The notes under the pieces: generated by a model | The model's database searches: none | The model's input: the letters and a program-made list of their open reading frames with translations, nothing else | What the model was told of the DNA's origin: nothing | Made by a program: the position numbers and the translations under genes | Source: Jiangella muralis | GTDB taxonomy: Bacteria; Actinomycetota; Actinomycetes; Jiangellales; Jiangellaceae | Reading direction: 5' to 3' | DNA: 64,000 bases | NCBI RefSeq assembly: GCF_001270745.1 | Contig: NZ_KQ434757.1 | Span: 1-64,000, forward strand | Shown here: positions 1-9,302 of the stretch, piece after piece | How the letters are laid out: each line of letters opens with the position of its first letter | How positions within the stretch are numbered: position 1 is the first letter of the stretch

Positions 1-61
1 CCGAGCCACCAACACACCGTGACCGATCCCCGGCCACGCAGGCCAGACGAAACATCGAGGC

Positions 62-67
62 TAAGCT
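62..67 (+). promoter_or_regulatory. -10 box of a leaderless gene
   Basis: TAAGCT fits TANNNT and lies 8 bases before the ATG at 76. This predicts a transcript that starts at or next to the start codon, and it decides against the upstream ATG at 19. No clear -35 is seen. Confidence 0.5.
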
Positions 68-75
68 CGGTCACC

Positions 76-753
76 ATGACGGTGACGGTGCGGTTCCGGT
101 TCCGCGGTCCCACGACGTCGGGCAACGGCGGGTACGTGGCCGGCCTGCTGGCGGGCCGCCTCGGCGACGGTCCGGCGACCGTCACGCTGCGGACGCCGCC
201 ACCGCTGGAGACCCCGCTGACGGTGCGGTCCTCGTCATCGGATGCCCTGGAGCTGGTCGACGGGTCCACCCTGGTCGCCGTCGTCGCCGCGGCCCCTGAC
301 GACCTCGCCGCCGTCCCGCCCGTCCCCGTCGAGGACGTCGCGGAGATCTCGGCGCGGTACCCGGGCTTCACCGCTCACCCGTTCCCCGAGTGCTTCGTCT
401 GCGGCCCGGACCGTTCGCCCGGTGACGGGCTCGGGTTGTTTCCCGGCCGCGTCGGCGACGGACGCACCGCCTGCCTCTGGTCCGTCGGCCCCGACGTCGC
501 CGGTGCCCCCGAGTTCGTCTGGGCCGCTCTCGACTGTCCCGGCGGCTGGTCGGCGCCCATCGAGGGCCGCCCGATGCTGCTCGGCCGCATCACCGCCGCC
601 GTCTCGGCTCTCCCGGAGCCCGGCGAGTCGTGCCTGGTGATGGGTGCGCTCGTCGGCACCGAGGGACGCAAGACCTGGACCGACTCCACCCTCTACGGCG
701 CCGGCGGCCGGGTGCTCGGCCGGGCCCGTTCCACCTGGATCGCGATCACCTGA
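76..753 (+). CDS. Probable hotdog-fold (thioesterase-like) protein
   Basis: The protein has 225 residues when read from the ATG at 76. An in-frame ATG at 19 would add 19 residues, but a -10 box just before 76 and the Met-Thr-Val-Thr-Val beginning favour the shorter form. It has no signal peptide or membrane segment. A CFVCG motif sits at about residues 106-110 and is followed by a Gly/Asp-rich turn. The overall pattern resembles uncharacterised actinobacterial hotdog-fold proteins related to acyl-CoA thioesterases; this is a resemblance judged by eye. No substrate can be inferred. It stands alone, with a non-coding stretch and pdxH on the other strand downstream. Confidence 0.55.
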   Translation: MTVTVRFRFRGPTTSGNGGYVAGLLAGRLGDGPATVTLRTPPPLETPLTVRSSSSDALELVDGSTLVAVVAAAPDDLAAVPPVPVEDVAEISARYPGFTAHPFPECFVCGPDRSPGDGLGLFPGRVGDGRTACLWSVGPDVAGAPEFVWAALDCPGGWSAPIEGRPMLLGRITAAVSALPEPGESCLVMGALVGTEGRKTWTDSTLYGAGGRVLGRARSTWIAIT

Positions 754-795
754 CTCACCCCGTTTTGTTCCCGCGTTCACCCCGCGGAAAAGGCG

Positions 796-823
796 TTGCC
801 GCGGGGCCGGGTGGGCGCATAAC
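796..823 (+). promoter_or_regulatory. Candidate promoter of the small ORF region
   Basis: TTGCCG (796-801) and CATAAC (818-823) are separated by 16 bases. Each is a fair match to the primary-sigma consensus. Transcription would begin near 830 and read through the strong ribosome site at 841. Confidence 0.4.
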
Positions 824-857
824 GTGGTGAGCACACGGAGAGGAGGTGGTCCAGTAG

Positions 858-896
858 ATGAATAGCTATCGGACTTGTGAGGTGGCTGCTCGCTAG
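858..896 (+). CDS. 12-codon small ORF or leader peptide
   Basis: The ATG at 858 is preceded by AGGAGGT (841-847), a near-perfect Shine-Dalgarno sequence 10 bases upstream, and by a plausible promoter. The encoded peptide is MNSYRTCEVAAR, followed by TAG. Such a strong ribosome site in front of a 12-residue frame suggests either a translated leader peptide or a short stable RNA. A 5-bp hairpin (CCTGC and GCAGG, 901-905 and 911-915) and a GGGGG-TGA-CCCCC hairpin (920-932) follow directly, which is the layout of an attenuator. No downstream gene lies on the same strand within 1.1 kb, so a target is not obvious. The function is unknown. Confidence 0.4.
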   Translation: MNSYRTCEVAAR

Positions 897-1210
897 CAGC
901 CCTGCTCGTCGCAGGACTTGGGGGTGACCCCCCGTGTTCGCCGGCTTGGTTGCTGGCAAATACCCGAGCAGTCACCCGACCCGTGGGCTCCCGGCGCTGG
1001 TCCGTCCGGGCCACGTTCCCCGACCGTGTGTCGTGGCGGCGTGGAAGCAGCCCACGGGTCGTCCCATGTCTGGGGACGTTCTCTCGTTGCCCGCGCGGGA
1101 CGCCCGGCCCCACGTGGATGACGCCGGCGATCGCCGGCACGCTCCGTGAGCATCCACGATCCGACCACCTCTAGGGGGTTGGAACGTGGATGATCACGGC
1201 ATACGGCAAA
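897..1210. other. Non-coding stretch with hairpins and repeated CGTGGATG
   Basis: No convincing gene is seen. The stretch holds the two hairpins behind the small ORF, a perfect 16-base palindrome (GCCGGCGATCGCCGGC, 1123-1138) enclosed by CGTGGATG (1113-1120) and CATCCACG (1151-1158), and another ACGTGGATG at 1184. The nested inverted repeats could form a cruciform or a stable RNA stem. The pdxH terminator-like hairpin follows at 1211. Confidence 0.45.
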
Positions 1211-1226
1211 CCCCGCGTTCACGGGG
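1211..1226 (-). terminator. Terminator-like hairpin at the end of pdxH
   Basis: On the minus strand CCCCG-TGAACG-CGGGG is followed by TTT. The hairpin overlaps the pdxH stop codon. The stem is only 5 bp, so it is a weak candidate. Confidence 0.4.
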
Positions 1227-1848
1227 CGAGCCGCTCCACCACCCAGGCGTCGTCCGCACCGCCGCCACCCCGCCGGTACCGCAGCCGATCGTGCAGTCGT
1301 GCGACCCCGCCCTGCCAGAACTCCACGGTGTCCGGCACCACCCGGTAGCCGCTCCAGAAGTCCGGCAGCGGCACCTCGTCGGGGTACCGCTCGCCCACCG
1401 CCGCGGCCGACGCCTCGATGTCGTCGCGCGTGCCGATGACGGTGGACTGGTGGCTGGCCCACGCGCCGATCTGGGATTCCCGCGGCCGGGTCAGCCAGTA
1501 CGCCAGCGTCGCGTCGCGGGACACCGTCGAGGCGACGCCGCAGACGAGGACCTGGCGTTCCATGGCGATCCACGGGAAGCACAGCGACACCTGCGGGTTG
1601 GCCGCGATCTCCGTCGCCTTGCGGGAGCCGGTGTTGGTGAAGAAGACGAACGCGCCGTCGTCGATGCCCTTGAGCAGCACGGTTCGGCTGCTGGGCCGGC
1701 CGTCGGCGCCGGCGGTGCCGAGGACCATGGCGTTGGGCTCGGCCAGGCCCTTGGTGACGGCGTCGTGCAGCCAGGCGCGGAACTCGTCGAACGGGTCGGG
1801 CGCGAGGTCGCGTTCGATCAGCCGCCCGGACGTGTACCGGCGGCGCAT
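1219..1848 (-). CDS. pdxH: Pyridoxamine 5'-phosphate oxidase
   Basis: The enzyme oxidises pyridoxamine or pyridoxine 5'-phosphate to pyridoxal 5'-phosphate with FMN and oxygen, in the cytoplasm. The 209 residues show the family pattern throughout: an MRRRYTSG-like start, PNAMVLGTAG, SSRTVLLKG, FFTNTGSRKA, the RESQIGAWAS segment and the C-terminal FWQGG and RLHDR motifs. I chose the ATG at 1848 because GGAGGAAGGA lies 9 bases upstream; reading further upstream adds unrelated sequence. The gene diverges from citrate synthase, and the inverted repeat at 1961-1988 lies in the shared upstream region. PLP made here is the cofactor of SerC, encoded 1.4 kb away, though no co-regulation is shown. Confidence 0.93.
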   Translation of the reverse strand: MRRRYTSGRLIERDLAPDPFDEFRAWLHDAVTKGLAEPNAMVLGTAGADGRPSSRTVLLKGIDDGAFVFFTNTGSRKATEIAANPQVSLCFPWIAMERQVLVCGVASTVSRDATLAYWLTRPRESQIGAWASHQSTVIGTRDDIEASAAAVGERYPDEVPLPDFWSGYRVVPDTVEFWQGGVARLHDRLRYRRGGGGADDAWVVERLAP

Positions 1849-1960
1849 GCGCGGCAGTCCTTCCTCCACGCCCTCCACTCTGTCACCCCGGCCAGACAGA
1901 ACGCCGCCCACCACAGGGACGTGGCGGATGCCACTGTGGGAAACCGCACATTCACATTGT

Positions 1961-1988
1961 CGCAACTTGTGGAGAGCCACCAGTTGCG
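1961..1988. promoter_or_regulatory. 12-bp inverted repeat between pdxH and citrate synthase
   Basis: CGCAACTTGTGG (1961-1972) and CCACCAGTTGCG (1977-1988) match at 11 of 12 positions around the 4-base centre AGAG. The repeat lies 113 bases from the pdxH start and 51 bases from the citrate synthase start. A dimeric regulator site is the simplest reading; a short RNA hairpin in the citrate synthase leader is the alternative. Confidence 0.55.
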
Positions 1989-2038
1989 GGGCATGATGGT
2001 CGTGGGGGCCCGCGAGCGCACCACGAATGGAGATGTCA

Positions 2039-4418
<2,380 letters not shown>

Positions 4419-4437
4419 GTCACCGGAAGCTGTCAAT

Positions 4438-4482
4438 AACAACGCCCGGCCGCGATTAGTGTCAGCGGCCGGGCGCGTTGTT
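4438..4482 (+). terminator. Hairpin terminator of serC
   Basis: CCCGGCCGC (4445-4453) pairs with GCGGCCGGG (4465-4473) around an 11-base loop. The stem continues with AACAACG and CGTTGTT after a 2-base bulge, giving 16 bp in all. It lies 20 bases after the serC stop codon. Confidence 0.85.
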
Positions 4483-4785
4483 GGTTCCACTTACTGTAGG
4501 AACCCATTCCCCCGTCGTGTTCCTGCCACAACCATAGAGGTCAGCGGCGACTATGGGGATCATCCGTTCGGTCCCTCTGCCGGTCGGCCACGCGGTCAGC
4601 ATTCTACGGCGGTAGAACGTCGATTCGCGCTGGCAGGAGGCTCGTCCGCAACGCTTTTGCAACGTCAGATCAATTAGTCACGGGATTGGTCACGGAATGG
4701 TGAATTCGCCGTGACGACCAGCGGTTCGGAGCCCGGCGAGCGACGCGTAGGCTGAGCGCGACGACCCCGCGAAGGAGGCGAGACG
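4483..4785. other. Intergenic stretch, less GC-rich, with a small inverted repeat
   Basis: No gene is seen before the small ORF at 4786. TTCTAC-GGCG-GTAGAA (4602-4617) is a perfect 6-bp inverted repeat and could be an operator. A possible promoter for the next small gene is TTCGGA (4725-4730) with TAGGCT (4748-4753) at a 17-base spacing. Confidence 0.4.
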
Positions 4786-4869
4786 GTGCGCCCGAAGACC
4801 ACCCGGCAACTGGTGACCGCGGTCCTGGTCCTCATGGTGCTCGTCGTCGCGGTGGCGACCCTGTTCTGA
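4786..4869 (+). CDS. 27-residue single-pass membrane peptide
   Basis: A GTG start at 4786 follows AAGGAGG (4772-4778) at a 7-base spacing, an excellent ribosome site. The product has a short basic N-terminus (VRPKTTRQ) followed by about 19 hydrophobic residues rich in Val, Leu and Ala, and ends at a TGA. This is the shape of a small inner-membrane protein. It lies between the serC terminator and the convergent phosphodiesterase gene, with only 5 bases separating the two stop codons. I do not recognise a family. A possible promoter with TAGGCT at 4748 supports expression. Confidence 0.55.
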   Translation: MRPKTTRQLVTAVLVLMVLVVAVATLF

Positions 4870-4874
4870 CGGCG

Positions 4875-5435
4875 TCAGCGGCGGCCGGTCAGCGCGAGGC
4901 GGGCCAGCGGCTCGTACCGCGGGCCGTGCCCGGGCCCGCCGGGCCGTGACCGGAACAGCGTCACGGCGTCGGCGTCCCACCACGGTCCCGTGTACGACGC
5001 GAGCCGCGCGACGTACGGCAGCAGGTCGGCGTCGTCGCGGGCGCGGGCGCGGGCGCGGGCGAGCGTGACGTGCGGCCGGAACCGCTGCCGGTCGTCCGTC
5101 CCGACGCCGGTCCGGCGGCCGGCCGCGCTCGCCGACCCCGCCAGCGCACGCAGGGCGGCCCCGTCGCCGTCGATACCGGCCCAGAGCACCGACCGGCCGA
5201 ACCGGCCGGCGCCGGCAATGCGCGCCCGCGTCGCCGGGCGCCGTCGTGCCACCCGCGACAGCCGCTCGGTCAGCTCGTCCACCCGGTCCGCGCCGACCTC
5301 GCCGTAGAACGCCAGCGTCAGGTGCCAGCCGGCCGGGTCGGACCAGCGCAGCACGTCGTCGCGCATCCCGTCGACGACGGCGGCCAGCTGCGCCACCGCG
5401 TCCGGCGACGGCTCGACCGCGGCGAACAGCCTCAC
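4875..5435 (-). CDS. thpR: RNA 2',3'-cyclic phosphodiesterase (2H family)
   Basis: The protein has 186 residues and belongs to the 2H phosphoesterase superfamily, whose ThpR members open 2',3'-cyclic phosphates at RNA ends. Both catalytic HxT motifs are clear: HLT at residues 38-40 and HVT at 122-124, each followed by LA. The RLFAAVEP beginning is typical. The GTG at 5435 is the only start that fits the family's N-terminus; its ribosome site is weak. The older annotation for such genes is 2'-5' RNA ligase. The gene diverges from argS with 53 bases between the two starts. Confidence 0.88.
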   Translation of the reverse strand: MRLFAAVEPSPDAVAQLAAVVDGMRDDVLRWSDPAGWHLTLAFYGEVGADRVDELTERLSRVARRRPATRARIAGAGRFGRSVLWAGIDGDGAALRALAGSASAAGRRTGVGTDDRQRFRPHVTLARARARARDDADLLPYVARLASYTGPWWDADAVTLFRSRPGGPGHGPRYEPLARLALTGRR

Positions 5436-5488
5436 CCGCCAACAATTGCATGGCGCCGGGCCGGCGAGCGCTGGAACCATGGCGGAGC

Positions 5489-7234
5489 ATGACGAGTTCG
5501 CTGCTGACGGAGGTGGCCGCGGCGGTGGCCGACGGCATCGCCGTCGCCGACCCCGCGCTGACCGGCACCGACCCGCTGGTCCGGCCGAGCGAGCGCGCCG
5601 ACTTCCAGTCCGGCGCCGCCCTGGCGCTGGCCCGGCGCGCCGGCCGGCCGCCGGCCGAGCTGGCGGACCGGGTGGCCGCGGCGGTGCGCACGGAGCTCCT
5701 CGACGAGGTACGGGTGTCCGGGCCGGGGTTCCTGGAGCTGACGGTGGCGGCGCCGGTGGTGTGGCGGCGGGTCGCGGCCCGGCGGGCGCGGGCCGACCTC
5801 GGCGTGCCACGCGGCGAGACCGGCCAGCGCGTCATCATCGACTACTCCGCGCCCAACATCGCGAAGGAGCTGCACGTCGGGCACCTGCGCTCGACCATCA
5901 TCGGCGACTGCCTCGCCCGGGTGCTCACGCGGCTCGGCGCCCACGTCGTCCGGCAGAACCACCTGGGCGACTGGGGCACGCAGTTCGGCATGCTCATCCA
6001 GTACCTCGACGAGGTGCCCGAGGCGGTCTGGCGGCACGGCGACCTGGCCGGCGAGTCGTCCGTGTCGGCGCTGGACCGGCTCTACCGGGCGGCGCGGGAA
6101 CGGTTCGACGCCGACGCCGGGTTCGCCGAGCGGTCCCGGTCGCGGGTCGTCGCGCTGCAGTCCGGCGACCCCGCGACGATCGCCGTATGGCGGGACATCG
6201 TGGCGGAGTCCGAGGCCGCGTTCCGGGCGCTCTACGACCGGCTCGACGTGCTGCTGACCCGGGCCGACTCCGCCGGCGAGTCGTTCTACAACGACCGGCT
6301 GGCCGGCGTGGTGGAGGAGCTGACGCGGTCCGGCGTCGCTGTCGAGAGCGACGGTGCGGTGGTCGTCCTGTCCGCGGCGGAGACCGGCCCGGACGGCGCG
6401 CCCGTGCCGCTGATCCTGCGCAAGAGCGACGGCGGCTACGGCTACGACACCACCGACCTCGCGACGCTGCGGTACCGGGTGCGCGAGCTGCGCGCCGGCC
6501 GCGTCCTCTACGTCGTCGACGCCCGGCAGGCGCTGCACTTCCGCCTGGTCGTCGAGGCCGCGCGGCGGGCCGGCTGGCTGCCCGGCGACGTCGAGGTCGT
6601 CCACGTCTCGTTCGGCACCGTGCTCGGTCCGGACGGGCGGCCGTTCCGGACCCGGGCCGGCGACACCGTCACGCTCGGCAGCCTGCTGGACGCCGCCGTC
6701 GAGCGCGCCCGGGCCGTCGTCGCCGCGAAGAACCCCTCGCTCGGCCCCGCCGCGGCCGACCGCGTCGCCGAGCTGACCGGCATCGGCGCGGTCAAGTACG
6801 CCGAGCTGTCGACGTCACGGACCAAGGACTACACCTTCGACGTCGACCGCATGGTCTCGTTCGCCGGCAACACCGGCGGGTACCTGCAGTACGCGCATGC
6901 CCGCATCGCCGCGATCCTGCGCCGCGCCGAGGGCGAACCGGACCCCGTCGTCGAACCGGCAGCCGACCTGCACCCGGCCGAGCGGGCGCTCGGGCTGGCG
7001 CTCGACGCGTTCGGCGACACGCTCGCCGACGTCGCCAGGACGCTGGAGCCGCACCGGCTGTGCACGTACCTCTACGACACCGCGCGGGCGTTCACCGACT
7101 TCTACGAGGCCTGCCCGGTGCTGACGGCGCCAGAGCCACGGCGCGGCAACCGGCTCGCGCTGTGCCGGCTGACGGCGGCGACGTTGCGCGAGGGCCTGGC
7201 GCTGCTGGGCATCGCGGCGCCCGAGCGGATGTGA
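5489..7234 (+). CDS. argS: Arginyl-tRNA synthetase
   Basis: This class I enzyme charges tRNA-Arg. The 581 residues carry the HIGH signature as HVGH (129-132) inside APNIAKELHVGHLRSTIIGD. FGTVLGPDGRPFRTRAGDTV lies in the KMSKS region, where ArgS enzymes characteristically lack a canonical KMSK. The anticodon-binding domain occupies the C-terminal fifth and ends in a Leu-Gly-Ile-rich tail ending in PERM. The ATG at 5489 has GGAG only one base away, so an upstream ribosome site is not convincing and the exact start could differ slightly. It converges with the MFS gene, with 3 bases between the two stop codons. Confidence 0.92.
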   Translation: MTSSLLTEVAAAVADGIAVADPALTGTDPLVRPSERADFQSGAALALARRAGRPPAELADRVAAAVRTELLDEVRVSGPGFLELTVAAPVVWRRVAARRARADLGVPRGETGQRVIIDYSAPNIAKELHVGHLRSTIIGDCLARVLTRLGAHVVRQNHLGDWGTQFGMLIQYLDEVPEAVWRHGDLAGESSVSALDRLYRAARERFDADAGFAERSRSRVVALQSGDPATIAVWRDIVAESEAAFRALYDRLDVLLTRADSAGESFYNDRLAGVVEELTRSGVAVESDGAVVVLSAAETGPDGAPVPLILRKSDGGYGYDTTDLATLRYRVRELRAGRVLYVVDARQALHFRLVVEAARRAGWLPGDVEVVHVSFGTVLGPDGRPFRTRAGDTVTLGSLLDAAVERARAVVAAKNPSLGPAAADRVAELTGIGAVKYAELSTSRTKDYTFDVDRMVSFAGNTGGYLQYAHARIAAILRRAEGEPDPVVEPAADLHPAERALGLALDAFGDTLADVARTLEPHRLCTYLYDTARAFTDFYEACPVLTAPEPRRGNRLALCRLTAATLREGLALLGIAAPERM

Positions 7235-7237
7235 GCG

Positions 7238-8563
7238 TCAGGCCACCCGCACCGGGGTCGGCTCATCGGCGGGCGTCAGCGCCGGCGCTGACGTCGGCGT
7301 CGGCGGGGTGGTGACGACGACCAGTCCGGGCCGTGGCCGCAGCCGCGTCCGCACCACGACACCACTCCGCGGGGCCAGCACGACCAGCGCGGCGACGGCG
7401 AACGCCGCCGTCAGGATGCCGCCGCCGAGCAGCGACCAGCGGGCGCCGAACGCGCCGGCCACGAAGCCGATGACCGGGGCGCCGAACGGGGTGCCGCCCA
7501 TGAAGATCATCATGTAGAGCGACATGACCCGGCCGCGGACGTACTGCGGCACCGTCGTCTGCACGTACGCGTTGGCCGCCGTCATCACCGTCATCGCGAT
7601 GATGCCGAGCGGTATCAGCGAGATCGCGAACAGCGCGTAGGTCGGCATCAGCCCGGCGGCCACCTCGAGCACGCCGAACACCACGGCGCCGCCGACGATC
7701 AGCCGCCGTCGCGGCACCTTCCGCCGGGCCGCGACCAGCGCGCCGGACAGCGTGCCGATGGCCATGATCGAGCCGAGCAGGCCGTACTCGCTGGGGCCCT
7801 TGTCGTAGACGTCGGTGGCCATCAGCGCCATGGTCATCTGGAAGTTCATGCCGAAGGTGCCGAGGCCGAACATGATCGCGACGACCATCAGCAGGTCCGG
7901 CCGCGACCCCAGGTACGTCACGCCCTCGCGCAGCTGCGCCATGGTGCCCGCCCGCTCGGGGTCGTGCTTCGGCCGGCCGCCGGCGCCGCGCAGCAGCGCC
8001 AGCGCCAGGATCGGCGAGATGAACGACGCACCGTTCAGCACGAACACCCAGCCGGTGCCGATGAGACCGATGAGGAGGCCGGCGACGCCCGGGCCGATCA
8101 GCCGCGCCGCGTTGAACGACGCGCTGTTCAGCGCGACCGCGTTGGTGAGATCGTCGCGGCCGACCAGCTCGGACACGAACGCCTGACGGGCCGGGTTGTC
8201 CAGCGCGGTGCCGACGCCGAGCAGGAAGGCGAGCACGTACACGTGCCAGATCTGGGCCACCCCGGTGAGCGTCAGCACACCGAGCGTCAGCCCGACCACG
8301 CCCAGGAAGGAGTTCGTGAGCATGAGCAGGCGGCGCTTGTCGAACCGGTCGGCGAGCAGCCCGCCGAACGGCGCCACGAGCAGGAACGGCAGGAACTGCA
8401 GGCCCGTCGTGATGCCGACCGCCTGCGCGCCGCCGCCGAGCACGACCAGCACCAGCCAGTCCTGCGCGATGCGCTGCATCCAGGTGCCGACGTTGGACAG
8501 GAACATCCCCGACCAGTACAGCCGGTAGTTGCGGTGCCGGAGGGAATGGAACGTAGGGCTCAC
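7238..8563 (-). CDS. MFS transporter, probable drug efflux
   Basis: The 441-residue protein has about 12 hydrophobic segments and the motif GGLLADRFDKRR after the second of them, as in the MFS group that includes enterobactin and macrolide exporters. It starts with MSPTFHSLRHRNYRLYW, the typical N-terminus of that group. Its GTG start overlaps the MarR stop codon by 4 bases (GTGA), so the two genes are co-transcribed and probably translationally coupled. An exporter repressed by the adjacent MarR protein is the natural reading. The substrate is unknown. Confidence 0.85.
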   Translation of the reverse strand: MSPTFHSLRHRNYRLYWSGMFLSNVGTWMQRIAQDWLVLVVLGGGAQAVGITTGLQFLPFLLVAPFGGLLADRFDKRRLLMLTNSFLGVVGLTLGVLTLTGVAQIWHVYVLAFLLGVGTALDNPARQAFVSELVGRDDLTNAVALNSASFNAARLIGPGVAGLLIGLIGTGWVFVLNGASFISPILALALLRGAGGRPKHDPERAGTMAQLREGVTYLGSRPDLLMVVAIMFGLGTFGMNFQMTMALMATDVYDKGPSEYGLLGSIMAIGTLSGALVAARRKVPRRRLIVGGAVVFGVLEVAAGLMPTYALFAISLIPLGIIAMTVMTAANAYVQTTVPQYVRGRVMSLYMMIFMGGTPFGAPVIGFVAGAFGARWSLLGGGILTAAFAVAALVVLAPRSGVVVRTRLRPRPGLVVVTTPPTPTSAPALTPADEPTPVRVA

Positions 8564-9051
8564 AGGCCGGCCAGCTTCTCGAGCACGGGTAGCGCCGCGC
8601 GCAGCCGCTCGCGCTCGTCCGGCGAGAGATCACGCAGCTTGTGCGTCAGCCAGGCGTCGCGGCGCTTGCGGTCCGCGGCGGTGCGTGCCTTGCCGGCCTC
8701 GGTGATGCGGACGTTGATGACGCGGCGGTCGTCGAGGTCGGGCTCGCGGACGGCGAGGCCGAGCTCCTCGAGGCCGGACACGATGCGCGTCATGGACGGC
8801 GGGCGGATGCGCTCGCACGCGGCCAGCTCGCCCACCGGCAGCGGACCCTTGCGCTCCAGGATGCCCAGCGCGGACAGCTGGTTCAGCGTCAGGGAGTCGT
8901 CTTCGCGCTGGTTGCGGATGCGGCGGTTCAGCCGTCCGACGGCGATACGGAGGGAGCTGGCCAGGCCGGCCTGGGTACGCGGCTGCGCCGGGCCCGAGCG
9001 CGCCGGCTGGCTCTGGGGCGCGGTGTTCTGGGAAATCTTCGCGGCTGGCAC
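8560..9051 (-). CDS. MarR family transcriptional regulator
   Basis: The 163-residue protein has a winged helix-turn-helix in the middle, with the LTLNQLSALGILERKGPLPV and IRPPSMTRIVSGLEELGL segments and the DDRRVINVRITEAGK wing typical of MarR. The GTG at 9051 lies 7 bases after TAGACT, so the mRNA is probably leaderless. An inverted repeat covers this -10 box, which suggests autoregulation. It forms an operon with the MFS gene. Confidence 0.88.
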   Translation of the reverse strand: MPAAKISQNTAPQSQPARSGPAQPRTQAGLASSLRIAVGRLNRRIRNQREDDSLTLNQLSALGILERKGPLPVGELAACERIRPPSMTRIVSGLEELGLAVREPDLDDRRVINVRITEAGKARTAADRKRRDAWLTHKLRDLSPDERERLRAALPVLEKLAGL

Positions 9052-9055
9052 TTTG

Positions 9056-9083
9056 CTTAGTCTAACTCATTACCTTTGCTAAG
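9056..9083 (-). promoter_or_regulatory. Candidate MarR operator over a leaderless promoter
   Basis: CTTAG (9056-9060) and CTAAG (9079-9083) form an outer inverted repeat, and TTAGTCTAA (9057-9065) is a perfect odd palindrome. The minus-strand -10 box TAGACT (9064-9059) lies inside and is 7 bases from the GTG. A bound MarR dimer would block it. Confidence 0.55.
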
Positions 9084-9190
9084 GGCCAGTCGCGTCCTGG
9101 TGATTTGGTGCTGGCGTGGTTGGTCCCGGTTCCGGTGGGTTTGCGCCGGTCACCGGCCGGACCATGGGGCCGGGTCATGGTGCAGGCGCG

Positions 9191-9227
9191 GGTGACCAGA
9201 GCGCCAACAGTTGGCGGTCTTGTCACC
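9191..9227 (-). terminator. Long hairpin, probable terminator of the DUF2530 gene
   Basis: GGTGACCAGAGCGCCAAC and GTTGGCGGTCTTGTCACC match at 16 of 18 positions around the single base at 9209. The hairpin lies 76 bases after the DUF2530 stop and upstream of marR, where read-through would need to be blocked. Confidence 0.65.
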
Positions 9228-9302
9228 CCACGCCACCGCAACCACCGGCCCCACGCCGCCGCCGGGCGTCGGTGGGTGACGCCTGCGGGTGGTGCCGGCG
9301 CG

